A DNA stretch of 64,000 bases from Candidatus Kapaibacterium thiocyanatum (GTDB taxonomy: Bacteria > Bacteroidota > Ignavibacteria > Kapaibacteriales > Kapaibacteriaceae). Numbering within the stretch: position 1 is the first letter of the stretch; the number at the start of each line of letters is the position of its first letter. The notes under the pieces were generated by a model. That model was not told the origin of the DNA. It saw only the letters and a list, made by a program, of their open reading frames with translations, and searched no databases. The stretch is from assembly GCA_001899175.1 (NCBI GenBank), contig MKVH01000003.1, positions 82,690-146,689 of the forward strand, given 5' to 3'. Made by a program: the position numbers and the translations under genes. This document shows, piece after piece, positions 32,227 through 40,828 of this stretch.

Positions 32227-32245
32227 TAGTTAGGAATCCTTACTA
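32227..32245 (+). promoter_or_regulatory. Imperfect palindrome upstream of protoglobin gene
   Basis: TAGTTAGGA (32227-32235), A, TCCTTACTA (32237-32245): 9-bp arms with one mismatch, 39 nt before the start codon. A 9-1-9 arrangement of this size suits an NsrR-like or other dimeric regulator; the globin family context makes a gas-responsive control plausible. Confidence 0.45.
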
Positions 32246-32283
32246 TTGTCCGCCGATGATCCACAACACAACAACACGAGGGT

Positions 32284-32865
32284 ATGATGGGAACGAATAT
32301 CGCCGGATACGCATACGGCTCCGTCGCCTCTTCACCGGTGTCGGTGAAGGATCTGGATCTGCTGAAGAAGACGGTACTGTTCGACGACGCGGACGTCGCC
32401 AATCTCCGTCGTATGGGAACGATTCTCGAATCGCGGATCGATGCCTTGCTCGACGTCTGGTACGGCTTCGTGGGAGGCAACGACCATCTCCTCCACTACT
32501 TCACCTCGGGCGGCGTACCGAACGGTGACTACCTGCAGGCAGTACGGGTCCGGTTCGGACAATGGGTGCGGGATACGTGCAACAGGAGCTACGATCAGGA
32601 ATGGCTCGACTATCAGTACGAAGTGGCACTTCGTCATCATCGCGCGAAGAAGAACATCACCGACGGTGTGAACTCGGTGCCCATCATCCACTATCGCTAC
32701 ATCGTCGCCTTCATCGTTCCGCTTACCCTCACCGTTCGTCCGTTCCTGGTCGAGGGTGGCGCCAGCGACAGTGATATCGACGGAATGATGGCATCATGGC
32801 TGAAGGCACTGACCCTGACGACTATTCTCTGGACGTACCCCTATGTGAAAGAGGGCGACTTCTGA
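32284..32865 (+). CDS. Protoglobin
   Basis: 193 residues, the full length of a single-domain protoglobin. KDLDLLKKTVLFDDADVANLRRMGTILESRIDALLDVWYGFV is the pre-A/A-C helix region of the family, and YQYEVALRHHRAKKNITDGVNSVPIIHYRYIVAFI contains the proximal haem histidine (in ALRHH) and the G-helix. Known: binds O2, CO or NO; roles in gas sensing or NO detoxification. RBS GAGGGT; ATG at 32284 or 32287. Its stop is 7 nt from the convergent MarR-type gene. Together with ric and nosZ it suggests a lifestyle exposed to nitrogen oxides. Confidence 0.9.
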   Translation: MMGTNIAGYAYGSVASSPVSVKDLDLLKKTVLFDDADVANLRRMGTILESRIDALLDVWYGFVGGNDHLLHYFTSGGVPNGDYLQAVRVRFGQWVRDTCNRSYDQEWLDYQYEVALRHHRAKKNITDGVNSVPIIHYRYIVAFIVPLTLTVRPFLVEGGASDSDIDGMMASWLKALTLTTILWTYPYVKEGDF

Positions 32866-32872
32866 TCCTGCG

Positions 32873-33460
32873 TCAGACGTCGGCGGTCTCGTGCTCCGGG
32901 CAGTCGAGCCTGATGTCGGAGGGAGAGAGCGCTACTTCCAGTAACCGGCAGTACGGACGTCGGGAACTCGGACGGAAGAACGCGCACGTATAGCACATGC
33001 GCTGGGCCACCGCGAGGTCCTGCGTCTGCAGACGATGGATCAACGTGGACAACGACGACCAGAGCTGTGAACGCTGGGCCTCGGTGAGCTCCCGTACGGT
33101 GTCGACGGTGGGCTGCTGATAGTCGGCGATGGCATTGAAGGTGCGCTTGCCGGTAGCGGTGAGGGAAAGGACTTCGATTCGTCGGTCCTCGGCGTGGGCC
33201 GTCTTGACGAGCAGTCCCTTGCGGACGAGCGTGGCCACGGCATCGCTGACCGTCGCCTTGGTGACGGCGAACTCACGTGCGAGATAGGTGACGGTCGCCA
33301 GACTGCGGTCATGACTGCCGATGAAGATCAGGATCTGTGCCTGGATCGGGCTCAGTTCCTTCTCCACCGCGATCTGCCATAGTGACTGCCGCTGGAGCTG
33401 TCCGAGACGCTCCAGTGCCAGTACTATCTTCGACGCGAGATCCTGCTGTTCCGTTGCCAC
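32873..33460 (-). CDS. MarR-family regulator with C-terminal cysteine cluster
   Basis: 195 residues; GTG at 33460 chosen because a perfect AAGGAGT lies 4 nt before it, whereas ATG at 33517 has none. MarR winged helix at about 20-140 (LSPIQAQILIFIGSHDRSLATVTYLAREFAVTKATVSDAVATLVRKGLLVKTAHAEDRRIEVLSLTATG). The C-terminus adds CYTCAFFRPSSRRPYCRLLEV...RLDCPEHE, four cysteines (C-x2-C, C, C) that could bind Zn or an Fe-S cluster. I recall similar tails in a Bacteroidota MarR subgroup. Converges on the protoglobin gene. Confidence 0.87.
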   Translation of the reverse strand: MATEQQDLASKIVLALERLGQLQRQSLWQIAVEKELSPIQAQILIFIGSHDRSLATVTYLAREFAVTKATVSDAVATLVRKGLLVKTAHAEDRRIEVLSLTATGKRTFNAIADYQQPTVDTVRELTEAQRSQLWSSLSTLIHRLQTQDLAVAQRMCYTCAFFRPSSRRPYCRLLEVALSPSDIRLDCPEHETADV

Positions 33461-33630
33461 GATGACTCCTTGACCGCAAGATAGTCGGCACTCCTGACAT
33501 TCACATGCGAAAGACACGGGAAGCCGATCCTCCTCTATTCTGGTACGGTGGCGGCCGGATCGCGAGACTGCGTGATCCGAACGAGGGAATGGCCGCCGTT
33601 CCTGCGTATCCTGTGCCGTCTGGAGTTAGA

Positions 33631-33873
33631 ATGAGCAGGATAACCCGAACCACCGACTCCGAAAAGGTCGATGAATATATCGCCCGCTCCGAGCCATTCG
33701 TCCGACCTATCCTGAATCATTTCAGGAATCTCATCCATCGGACGATACCGGACGTCGAGGAAAGGATGAGATGGAACATGCCCCACTTCGTGGTCGAGGG
33801 TTCGGCCATATGCTACATGGCGGCGTTCAAGCGGCACGTGGCAACAGGACGGTACTTGAAGTGCCCAAAGTAG
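33631..33873 (+). pseudogene. Truncated DUF1801/YdeI-like protein
   Basis: 80 residues from MSRITRTTDSEKVDEYI. The N-terminal half of the DUF1801 domain is clear (FVRPILNHFRNLIHRTIPDVEERMRWNMPHFVVEGSAICYMAAFKRHVATG), but family members continue for about 60 to 120 more residues (a second helix pair and YdeI tail). Here the frame ends in KCPK-stop and the next gene starts 112 nt later, leaving no room for the rest. Probably a 3'-truncated remnant; activity is doubtful. Confidence 0.7.
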
Positions 33874-33985
33874 TAGTAAGGTAGTACGGGCTGTGGGGCG
33901 GTTCCGGGTTAAGATTGGATCGTATCGGTGTGTTGCCGGCACTCCTGGTGCTGCGTCCCGTCTCCCCCAATCGTCGAAAGTGATC

Positions 33986-35758
33986 ATGGTGCATCGTCTG
34001 CTTCTCTTCGCCCTGGCCGCGGCGTTCCTGCATGGTTGCGGGATGTCTTCGGAACCGTCGACACCTGCCGCACCCGGTGAACTGGCCATGACCAGACTCA
34101 CCGATCTCCCTGCAGCGAAGGGGAACGTCGTGAGCGTCGACATCCTCGATGCGAGCAGGCTCGTAGCCGTGATCGACGACAAGATCTATTCCGTTCCGAT
34201 CTCCGGCGGCACCCCGTCCCTCATGCATTCGAACGCACGCTACGAATCGGTCGTGGTAGGCGGTGGTGGCGAGATATACGCCCTCACGCGCGACGCCCTG
34301 TTCGTGATCGACCATATCGGTGGCACACCGAAGGCCGTGGACGTCCAGATTCGCACCGCACAGACGGAAAAGGTCACGTTGTCCGTTTCTCCGACCGGAG
34401 AACCGTATCTGCGCGTCTACACCTATCCGGCGAGAATGACGCTCTACACGAGTGCCGATCGTGGGACGACGTGGACGACCATTCCATTGCCCTCCGGCTT
34501 CCTCTACGGCGGTGGTCTGGCCTTCGGCCCATCGGGTGAAATGTACCTGAGCAGTCCGCAGGGATTCTATTCCTCACCGGACCGTGGCGCGACCTGGACA
34601 TCGTACCCGGCTCCGTTAGCCAACTACGGTGGTGAACTCGTACGCAGAAGCAATGGCCACATCCTCTACTACGTTCCGGGCGGTGGTGGACTACGATTGT
34701 CGACCGACGGCGGAGCGAGCTTCACCGATCTCTCGCAGTTCAACAACCCACCATACTTCTCGAAGATCGTCGAGGGTGCCGATGGTATCCTCTATGCCCT
34801 CGTCAATCGCGGTGCCACGACGCTGACCGACAGACCGATGACCGTGGCGAAGTCCACGGATGGAGGCATGACATGGCAGCATATCTACTTTGCACAAGGG
34901 TACGACTTCGCCATGAAGGGTTCGGTGATCGCCGTCGCACAGGGCGAGACCGCATCCGGTGGTGTGGCTATCTCGACCGACAATGGACGTTCGTTCGTTC
35001 CCGCAGGGATCGGCTCGGTGGAGTCGATACAGTCCTTCGGATTCGATGCCGAAGGCAACCTCCTCATTCTTGCCGACAGAACACTGTTCCGGAAGACGTC
35101 ATCGGGCTGGAAGACGCTCGGTGGGCAATCGGGCTTCTCCACGATGGCCACGACACCGCAAGGAACGATTTTCCTGTCGCAGGTATCGTCCACCTTCCTT
35201 TCCGTCGATGGGGGTACGTCGTGGAAGGAAGCGCCCATGCCGGACTATCTGTACAGCGGCATCGGTACCATCGGCCTGCCCGCTGTGCTGGGAGCGAGGA
35301 GTGGGGACCTGATCGTTTCGATCACGACATATCGTGACGATCTTGCGACGCATACGAACGGCATGCTCGTACGTGTCCGTCCGGATGGTACTGCGATACG
35401 TCTCACGAATGGAATCAACTACGTCTCGATCGTCGAGGATGCTACCGGACTGCTTTACGGCCAGACGGTGAACTTCCGGACGTATCAGCGTTCGACGGAC
35501 GGCGGCACGACGTGGACGGAGGTGCAGACCGCGGCTCCGGGATTCGTCTTCGACAGCCGTAACCGCTTCATCGCCTACGGCGAACTCGGTGCGTTCCGTC
35601 AGGGCAGTTCCGGCAGCGATGGAACGAAGCCTTTGACGCTCACCGGCTTCACTTCGCAGAGCAACTACGTCATGTCGGCGAGATTCGACAGCCATGACCG
35701 TCTGCATCTTCTGACGCGCGATCAGGGGCTCTTCGTCGCGACGCAACCGCTGCCCTGA
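33986..35758 (+). CDS. Lipoprotein with BNR/sialidase-like beta-propeller repeats
   Basis: 590 residues; start at 33986 (MVHRLLLFALAAAFLHGC) gives a signal peptide with lipobox FLHGC. At least five BNR-type turns with the Asp-box S.D.G.TW: SADRGTTWTTI, SSPDRGATWTSY, STDGGASFTDL, STDGGMTWQHI, STDNGRSFVP, VDGGTSWKEA and STDGGTTWTEV. These repeats fold as blades of a beta-propeller (sortilin/photosystem-stability-factor type). No sialidase Arg triad can be picked out, so carbohydrate cleavage should not be assumed. Ends exactly where the convergent gene begins (0 nt gap). Confidence 0.85.
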   Translation: MVHRLLLFALAAAFLHGCGMSSEPSTPAAPGELAMTRLTDLPAAKGNVVSVDILDASRLVAVIDDKIYSVPISGGTPSLMHSNARYESVVVGGGGEIYALTRDALFVIDHIGGTPKAVDVQIRTAQTEKVTLSVSPTGEPYLRVYTYPARMTLYTSADRGTTWTTIPLPSGFLYGGGLAFGPSGEMYLSSPQGFYSSPDRGATWTSYPAPLANYGGELVRRSNGHILYYVPGGGGLRLSTDGGASFTDLSQFNNPPYFSKIVEGADGILYALVNRGATTLTDRPMTVAKSTDGGMTWQHIYFAQGYDFAMKGSVIAVAQGETASGGVAISTDNGRSFVPAGIGSVESIQSFGFDAEGNLLILADRTLFRKTSSGWKTLGGQSGFSTMATTPQGTIFLSQVSSTFLSVDGGTSWKEAPMPDYLYSGIGTIGLPAVLGARSGDLIVSITTYRDDLATHTNGMLVRVRPDGTAIRLTNGINYVSIVEDATGLLYGQTVNFRTYQRSTDGGTTWTEVQTAAPGFVFDSRNRFIAYGELGAFRQGSSGSDGTKPLTLTGFTSQSNYVMSARFDSHDRLHLLTRDQGLFVATQPLP

Positions 35759-37000
35759 TCATTCCTTCGACGGTGACACGATGGCGATGAATTCCTTGTT
35801 CGCATCACTACTGACGTAGAGGTTGCCACGACTGTCGGTAGCGAGGCCGACGGGCCGTGCCCAGGATCGGTTCTTCGTCGTGAATCCGGTAAGGAAGTCG
35901 GAGACGTAGTCGACCGCACTGTCCGCCTTCATGTGAAGATAGATGACCTTGTAGCCTGCGGGCACGCGCCTGTTCCATGAACCGCGCAGCGATACGAAGG
36001 CTCCGCTCCTGAATCGCTCGGAGAACGAGGGATTGGGGAATTCGATGGCCATCGGTGCGGTGTGAGCCTGTACGAGGGCAGCCGGATGCTTCATGCTCCG
36101 TACAAGGGTGCTGTCCGCAGCGGTGATGGGGAGGAGGTCGCGATATCCACCGACGAGAATCGTGAAGTCGAAGAATCTGCCGTCACCCCATGCGAAAGGA
36201 TGACCGTAGAACCCGCCATCGCGGACCTCGTCGATCCATTCCGGCGGAATGTCGTCGCCCTGCCAGTCGCTTCCGTTGTTGGTCGCCCAGAGTCGTCCGG
36301 TTCGCGGATGCAGGGCCATGCCGACGGCATTGCGTACGCCCCTCGCATAGACGCGTCGTCCCGTTCCGTCCTCGGCATATCGTTCGATGATGGCTCGTCC
36401 GTCCTCGCGGCAGACGTTGCACGAAGAGCCGATGGACAGATACATCGCGTGATGCTGCGGATCGAAGACGATGGTACGTGTGTCGTGCCCACCGCCGGGT
36501 TGTTCGGCGCCCTGGGCGATGTCGTCGATGAAGACGGTCCGGCGTTCGTAGATGCCGTCACCGTCGTTATCCGTGAGACGGACGACGCGTCGTTCCTCGG
36601 CGACGTACAGGGCTCCGGCATGGAACTTCAGGTCGTGCGGAAGATGCAGATCGCGTGCAACGACGATGGCCGTATCGGCTTCGCCGTCATGATTCCGGTC
36701 GGGCAGTGCCAGGATCTCCCCGCTGGACTTGTTGGCGACATGCAGGACGCTGTCGGGAGACCATGCCATGAACCGGGCCTTGTCCAGCCGTCCTGCATAG
36801 AAGACCTTCGCCGTGAAGCCATGTGGAAGGAAGACGGACTCGGTGATCGTGATCTCCTTCGAGAACTTCTCCGGTACGACAAGGCGCCGGGCCGTAAGGC
36901 CGAGATCGCGCTGAGGCGTCAGGGCAGGCTGCTCCTTGTTGAACGGATTGAAGCAGGAGGAGACGGCCAGAATCGAGGCGAAGAGAAAGGAATATTTCAT
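35759..37000 (-). CDS. PQQ-dependent sugar-dehydrogenase-like (sorbosone dehydrogenase family) lipoprotein
   Basis: 413 residues: signal peptide with lipobox AVSSC (Cys16). Six-bladed propeller of the glucose/sorbosone dehydrogenase group: LPHGFTAKVFYAG, ARFMAWSPDSVLHVANKSSGEILALPDRNHDGEADT, LPHDLKFHAGALYVAEERRVVRL, GGGHDTRTIVFDPQHHAMYLSIGSSCNVC, YARGVRNAVGMALHPRTGRLWATNNGSDWQGDD, and FVSLRGSWNR near the end. His and Arg residues that line the PQQ site are visible, including the HD of GGGHDTR. Known: periplasmic oxidation of sugars or aldehydes with PQQ. Whether PQQ is made is not visible here. Confidence 0.85.
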   Translation of the reverse strand: MKYSFLFASILAVSSCFNPFNKEQPALTPQRDLGLTARRLVVPEKFSKEITITESVFLPHGFTAKVFYAGRLDKARFMAWSPDSVLHVANKSSGEILALPDRNHDGEADTAIVVARDLHLPHDLKFHAGALYVAEERRVVRLTDNDGDGIYERRTVFIDDIAQGAEQPGGGHDTRTIVFDPQHHAMYLSIGSSCNVCREDGRAIIERYAEDGTGRRVYARGVRNAVGMALHPRTGRLWATNNGSDWQGDDIPPEWIDEVRDGGFYGHPFAWGDGRFFDFTILVGGYRDLLPITAADSTLVRSMKHPAALVQAHTAPMAIEFPNPSFSERFRSGAFVSLRGSWNRRVPAGYKVIYLHMKADSAVDYVSDFLTGFTTKNRSWARPVGLATDSRGNLYVSSDANKEFIAIVSPSKE

Positions 37001-37299
37001 CGATGGTTCTCCGTCGGTGTATTCGATACACTATGCATGACATCGCATCCGATGGCAGCGAACGATGCGCATCGGATCGTTCGCACTTGTCCTGCATTCT
37101 TCCCGATTCCGGTACTTGAACAATTGCCCTCGTCGACGGTTCCATGAACGTCGGCTATGGAAGGACGATCCTGCAGACGTTCATGTCGCAAGGCCGTTCA
37201 TCGTGCATCATGGGACATCGTCGTATCCATCCATTACTTGTCGAGGAATTTCGGTATGATCGCGGTTTCTGTCGTCCCCTCAGTTTATCCTGGATCGGA

Positions 37300-37767
37300 A
37301 TGAGTGCCAGAATATCCTTCGCGTTGCTGTCCTGCGTGGTGATGATCGCAGGATGCGCCCCACCCTACGTTACCCACAATCAGTTGAACAGGCTCCGGAA
37401 GGGGATGCAGCACGAGAGCGTTCTCGATCTCCTGTCCATATCTCCTGACAATCCTCTCCGGCTTCCGGTCAGGAGCGGGAACTATACCGTCGAATTCTAT
37501 CCGTTGCAGGTCGCGCAGACCAGCAAGACCGAGTATACGAGAAATCCGTTCGTCCAGAGAGACAACAACGGATACATCAAGCCGGGTCAGCAGGAGACGA
37601 CGTCGAGGCGGGTGAAATCCGACGTCAAGGCCAATGTCTACTTCCTCTACCAGGACGACAGACTCCGGTACTGGGGCATGATGGGAGACTTCTCGAAATC
37701 CGACGATCCCGAAGTGCTCGAGCTGGCTCCGATCATCTACACCCAACTGTTCCTGCAAGGATTCTGA
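37300..37767 (+). CDS. Small lipoprotein, paralogue of the next gene
   Basis: 155 residues; start at 37300 (MSARISFALLSCVVMIAGC) gives a lipobox (MIAGC). The body has RLRKGMQHESVLDLLSISP, as in SmpA/OmlA-type small envelope lipoproteins ('G.s...v...lG.P'), then strands ending VYFLYQDDRLRYWGMMGDF. The last motif recurs in the next gene (AVFENDKLLYWGYPYEF), so the two are probably an old tandem duplication. Spacing to it is 23 nt. Role unknown. Confidence 0.7.
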   Translation: MSARISFALLSCVVMIAGCAPPYVTHNQLNRLRKGMQHESVLDLLSISPDNPLRLPVRSGNYTVEFYPLQVAQTSKTEYTRNPFVQRDNNGYIKPGQQETTSRRVKSDVKANVYFLYQDDRLRYWGMMGDFSKSDDPEVLELAPIIYTQLFLQGF

Positions 37768-37790
37768 ACCAACGAACGAAAGTACGATCG

Positions 37791-38144
37791 ATGCATACGA
37801 TACTGAAACGTGGAGCCCTGTTCCTCGTCGCCGTCCTTCTGCAGGCCTGTGGCGGTTTCTCGATCAACGACTCCAACATGTTCCAGAAAGGCATGCCGGA
37901 GGTCCAGGTTCTGGAACTGTCCACGAGAAGCCCGAAGGATATCTATACTATCAACCTCAAATCCGATCCGTCGCGGGCATTCAAGGTGCTGCTGTTCGAT
38001 CTTCAGCTCGGCGACATCACGGCGGACTATCTGGCCGTGTTCGAGAACGACAAACTGTTGTACTGGGGATATCCGTACGAGTTCAATCGTCATCCCGATC
38101 CGCTGCTGAACGAGATCAGCAGGGTGGCTCTGGAAAAGAGGTAG
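37791..38144 (+). CDS. Small lipoprotein, SmpA/OmlA-like
   Basis: 117 residues: signal peptide with lipobox LLQAC (Cys20), then FQKGMPEVQVLELSTRSPKDIYTINL and DYLAVFENDKLLYWGYPYEFNRHPDPLLNEISRVALEKR. Similar to the gene before it in the strand pattern and in 'KLLYWG'. A near copy of its last 19 codons, without the rest, stands at 39722-39781, showing that this locus was duplicated or rearranged. Probably outer-membrane associated. Confidence 0.7.
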   Translation: MHTILKRGALFLVAVLLQACGGFSINDSNMFQKGMPEVQVLELSTRSPKDIYTINLKSDPSRAFKVLLFDLQLGDITADYLAVFENDKLLYWGYPYEFNRHPDPLLNEISRVALEKR

Positions 38145-38315
38145 GAGGGCGATATCGACGGATTCCATCGCCGTATACAATCTACAGGTCGGCAATTATT
38201 CCGATGAGGGTAGTGTTGCAGTCGGAGTGTAGGCGATACCGGACGCGCTGCAGTATAGGTTCTGTAAAGGTGTCACGGTATTCCGATATCGTCATGTTGC
38301 ACCATGGAGGTGCAT

Positions 38316-39716
38316 ATGCGATATCATCGAATCCTTTATGCTGTAGTCCTGGCAATTGCCGCCTGCATAGCGGGATGCCGTCATCCCGACGAACCTGAAC
38401 GGCACACACCGGAACAACGGATGTTGCGTATCACCGGGATCGGAGCGTCGATCCGCCCGGGTGAGGCCATCATACTCACGGCGACAGGAATGGACACCGT
38501 AGTGACATTGCCTAGTGCAATACTGTATTCGAAGGCGGTGGAGTTGTTGCCGGTATCGGTTGAGCGAGAGCATGGACGCATCGTCGTCGCTACGTCGTCC
38601 AGGTCGCGGAGCGGCAGGATCGTGTTGCACGGCAGCGATGGCCGGGTATTGGTCGATACGATGCTCTATGTCTATGGTGACGATGTCATCGTTCCGACGT
38701 GGGGCGTTGCCGTGGCGGGGAGATGTCATGGTATCATCGAAAAGTATTCGCTGAAGAGGGTATTTCCGTGGATGGATGGCTTGTTCTGCAAGGATGGGCC
38801 GACATTACACCGGCTGCAATCCCATCCTGTACGCCCGGACTACTATGCACTACCCTTCGTGTATGGTGATATCGAGCTTGTCGTGTATGATCCGGCCGAG
38901 GCGCTGTATCATGCTATACGACAACCCATTAATGTTCAGCAGCCTGACGTCGTCGTGTCGTCTCAATACAGCGACGTCGGTTTGACGATACATGGTGTCG
39001 CCATGGAGAGTGGTGAGAACATGACAGTTACGTTGATACGTGGCGGCAGGAGGGCGTCCACACGTGCTCAGCGTATGAGCGACAAAGCGATATCGGTGCA
39101 GTTCTCGGATCTCGACCCGGGTACATACGATGTGGAACTCGAATCCGGCAGCGAACGCGGAACGATCGCAACCGTTTCCATCCGGAATGGAGATCCTGTA
39201 TCCAAGCCCGGTACCTTCATGATGCACCTGCTCGTGGAGGGTGATTTCAACGTTCATTGGCGTGTCATACCTTCAAGTCACGAGGCCGATATCACAGAGG
39301 GGGAGTACGTATGGCGGCCCATTACGTTCTGGATCCAATCGAATAGCGTCAAGGATGGAGATACTATCCGTATCACTGGGCGTGGTGGGTCGGTGGAGCT
39401 GGCGGGATGGTTTGTGAACAAGAGCAAGAGTGGTCTTGCCAGCATGCATCTGAAAATCGTAGACTATGACTCGCGTGGAGTGAGCTGGGCGACGGGGACG
39501 TTGAGGCTGGATTTGATGGACGTTCCAATCCGTTATACGGAGAAAGGCGATGCGATGATTGACGTCGAAGGCCGTGATCTCGTCGCGAGTAAGGAACTTT
39601 CATACTATTACGAAGCCGGCTACTCTAGTGGTCGTTCGGGATATACGTCATTCAGGCGGATCAGGGAATGCCTCAATCCCGAGTCCTCACGTCTCCATCT
39701 CAGCTTCCTGCGATAA
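38316..39716 (+). CDS. Lipoprotein of unknown function
   Basis: 466 residues; ATG at 38316 has RBS GGAGG 7 nt before it, while the ATG at 38304 overlaps that RBS. Signal peptide with lipobox CIAGC. The mature part is beta-rich: TGIGASIRPGEAIILTATGMDTVVTLPSA looks like an IPT/TIG-type Ig-like domain, followed by further strands (SGRIVLHGSDGRVLVDTMLYVYGDDVIVP). No enzyme motif seen. It lies between the full and the partial copy of the 37791 gene end, so it may have been brought in by the duplication event. Confidence 0.65.
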   Translation: MRYHRILYAVVLAIAACIAGCRHPDEPERHTPEQRMLRITGIGASIRPGEAIILTATGMDTVVTLPSAILYSKAVELLPVSVEREHGRIVVATSSRSRSGRIVLHGSDGRVLVDTMLYVYGDDVIVPTWGVAVAGRCHGIIEKYSLKRVFPWMDGLFCKDGPTLHRLQSHPVRPDYYALPFVYGDIELVVYDPAEALYHAIRQPINVQQPDVVVSSQYSDVGLTIHGVAMESGENMTVTLIRGGRRASTRAQRMSDKAISVQFSDLDPGTYDVELESGSERGTIATVSIRNGDPVSKPGTFMMHLLVEGDFNVHWRVIPSSHEADITEGEYVWRPITFWIQSNSVKDGDTIRITGRGGSVELAGWFVNKSKSGLASMHLKIVDYDSRGVSWATGTLRLDLMDVPIRYTEKGDAMIDVEGRDLVASKELSYYYEAGYSSGRSGYTSFRRIRECLNPESSRLHLSFLR

Positions 39717-39721
39717 CAGCC

Positions 39722-39781
39722 CGTCATCCCGATCCGCTGCGGAACGTGATCAGCAGGGTGGCTCTGGAGTGGAAGTCATAG
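39722..39781 (+). pseudogene. 3'-end fragment duplicated from the 37791 gene
   Basis: Twenty codons read RHPDPLRNVISRVALEWKS-stop, against RHPDPLLNEISRVALEKR-stop at 38088-38144. At DNA level about 45 of the first 51 bases agree. No upstream part of the gene is present. A remnant of a second copy. Confidence 0.85.
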
Positions 39782-39900
39782 GGATGCGTTCGGCGGGGTT
39801 CGACGCATGTCGATTGATTTGCCCTCGAGCACGTGATCGCCTCACCCCACTTCGAATCACGGCAGTTAAGGAATATATGTTCTATTCCGTGCAATAATTC

Positions 39901-39931
39901 TTGAGGAAGGCAGGGTCAACGTCTAAGTTTG
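39901..39931 (+). promoter_or_regulatory. Bacteroidota promoter, likely leaderless transcript
   Basis: TTG (39901-39903), 20-nt spacer, TAAGTTTG (39924-39931). The start site would be about 5-6 nt after the box, at the ATG at 39937, so the transcript would have little or no leader. Confidence 0.6.
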
Positions 39932-39936
39932 GGCCC

Positions 39937-40815
39937 ATGAACATCAAATCATGCTGTATCGGTGCCGCACTGTGGTTATGCCTGGCGCCGGCACTCCATG
40001 CCCAGGGGTTGCTCGGGGGCTTCATGCAAGGGGCAGGTAGAACGACCGTTGCCCTTTCCTATTCGAGCGAATGGTACGACAAGTACTACATCGCCAATCG
40101 TGAAACGACGAATCCTGGTCTGGGGACCATCAGCACGTCGAGCGTGAGCATGTATGCCGTATCCGGCATCACATCCTGGCTTGACGTCGTGGCCAACGTT
40201 CCCTGGGTACGGGCTTCGTCCAATGCCGGATTCTGGGCGCCCGTGGGTGCACTCCAGGATCTTTCCTTCGCCCTGCGGGCACGACCGTACTACACGACGT
40301 TCGATGACGGACAGTTGGACGTCATGGTAGCCGGTGCCGTAGGCTTTCCCGTAACGAACTATCCTACGGATCAACCGGTGACGGTGGGACATGGGGCGAC
40401 GTCGATCGATGGACGGCTGATCGTCCAGTATCGCGCCTGGTCCGGACCCTTCATCTCCGCCCAGGCGGGTTACATCGGTCGCGGCAAGGTATCGGTCGAC
40501 AGAGGCTTCGACGTCGACGTTCCCGATGCGTTCGAGATTTCGGCGCGTGCGGGCATCGCCCTTACGTCATGGTACGGCGACGTATGGGTACAGAGCCAGG
40601 TCGCACAGTCCGGTACCAGTATCGGTCCAGGCGTGGCCTTCCCGTCGAACGGACAGAACTTCGTTCGCGTGGGTGGGACGCTGGTCTACAACCTGATCCC
40701 GAACTTCTCGCTGATGGCCGGTATCGCCGGAACATTGGACGGCCGCAACGTCGGCCAGGCCACCCGCGTCAGCGGTGGCATCATCTACAATCTGCCCGTG
40801 TGGGGCGGACTTTAA
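39937..40815 (+). CDS. Outer-membrane beta-barrel protein
   Basis: 292 residues; ATG at 39937 starts a signal peptide (MNIKSCCIGAALWLCLAPALHA, cut before QGLLGG). The mature part has about 12 amphipathic strands (RTTVALSYSSEWYDKYY, VSMYAVSGITSWLDVVANVPWV, FISAQAGYIGRGKV, VSGGIIYNLPVWGGL). It resembles transporter-like barrels (MetA-pathway/phenol-degradation type) in length and in its 'G...V.LSY' start but carries no decisive motif. Followed after 13 nt by the haloperoxidase-like gene, so probably an operon. Confidence 0.7.
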   Translation: MNIKSCCIGAALWLCLAPALHAQGLLGGFMQGAGRTTVALSYSSEWYDKYYIANRETTNPGLGTISTSSVSMYAVSGITSWLDVVANVPWVRASSNAGFWAPVGALQDLSFALRARPYYTTFDDGQLDVMVAGAVGFPVTNYPTDQPVTVGHGATSIDGRLIVQYRAWSGPFISAQAGYIGRGKVSVDRGFDVDVPDAFEISARAGIALTSWYGDVWVQSQVAQSGTSIGPGVAFPSNGQNFVRVGGTLVYNLIPNFSLMAGIAGTLDGRNVGQATRVSGGIIYNLPVWGGL

Positions 40816-40828
40816 CAATCAGACCTGA

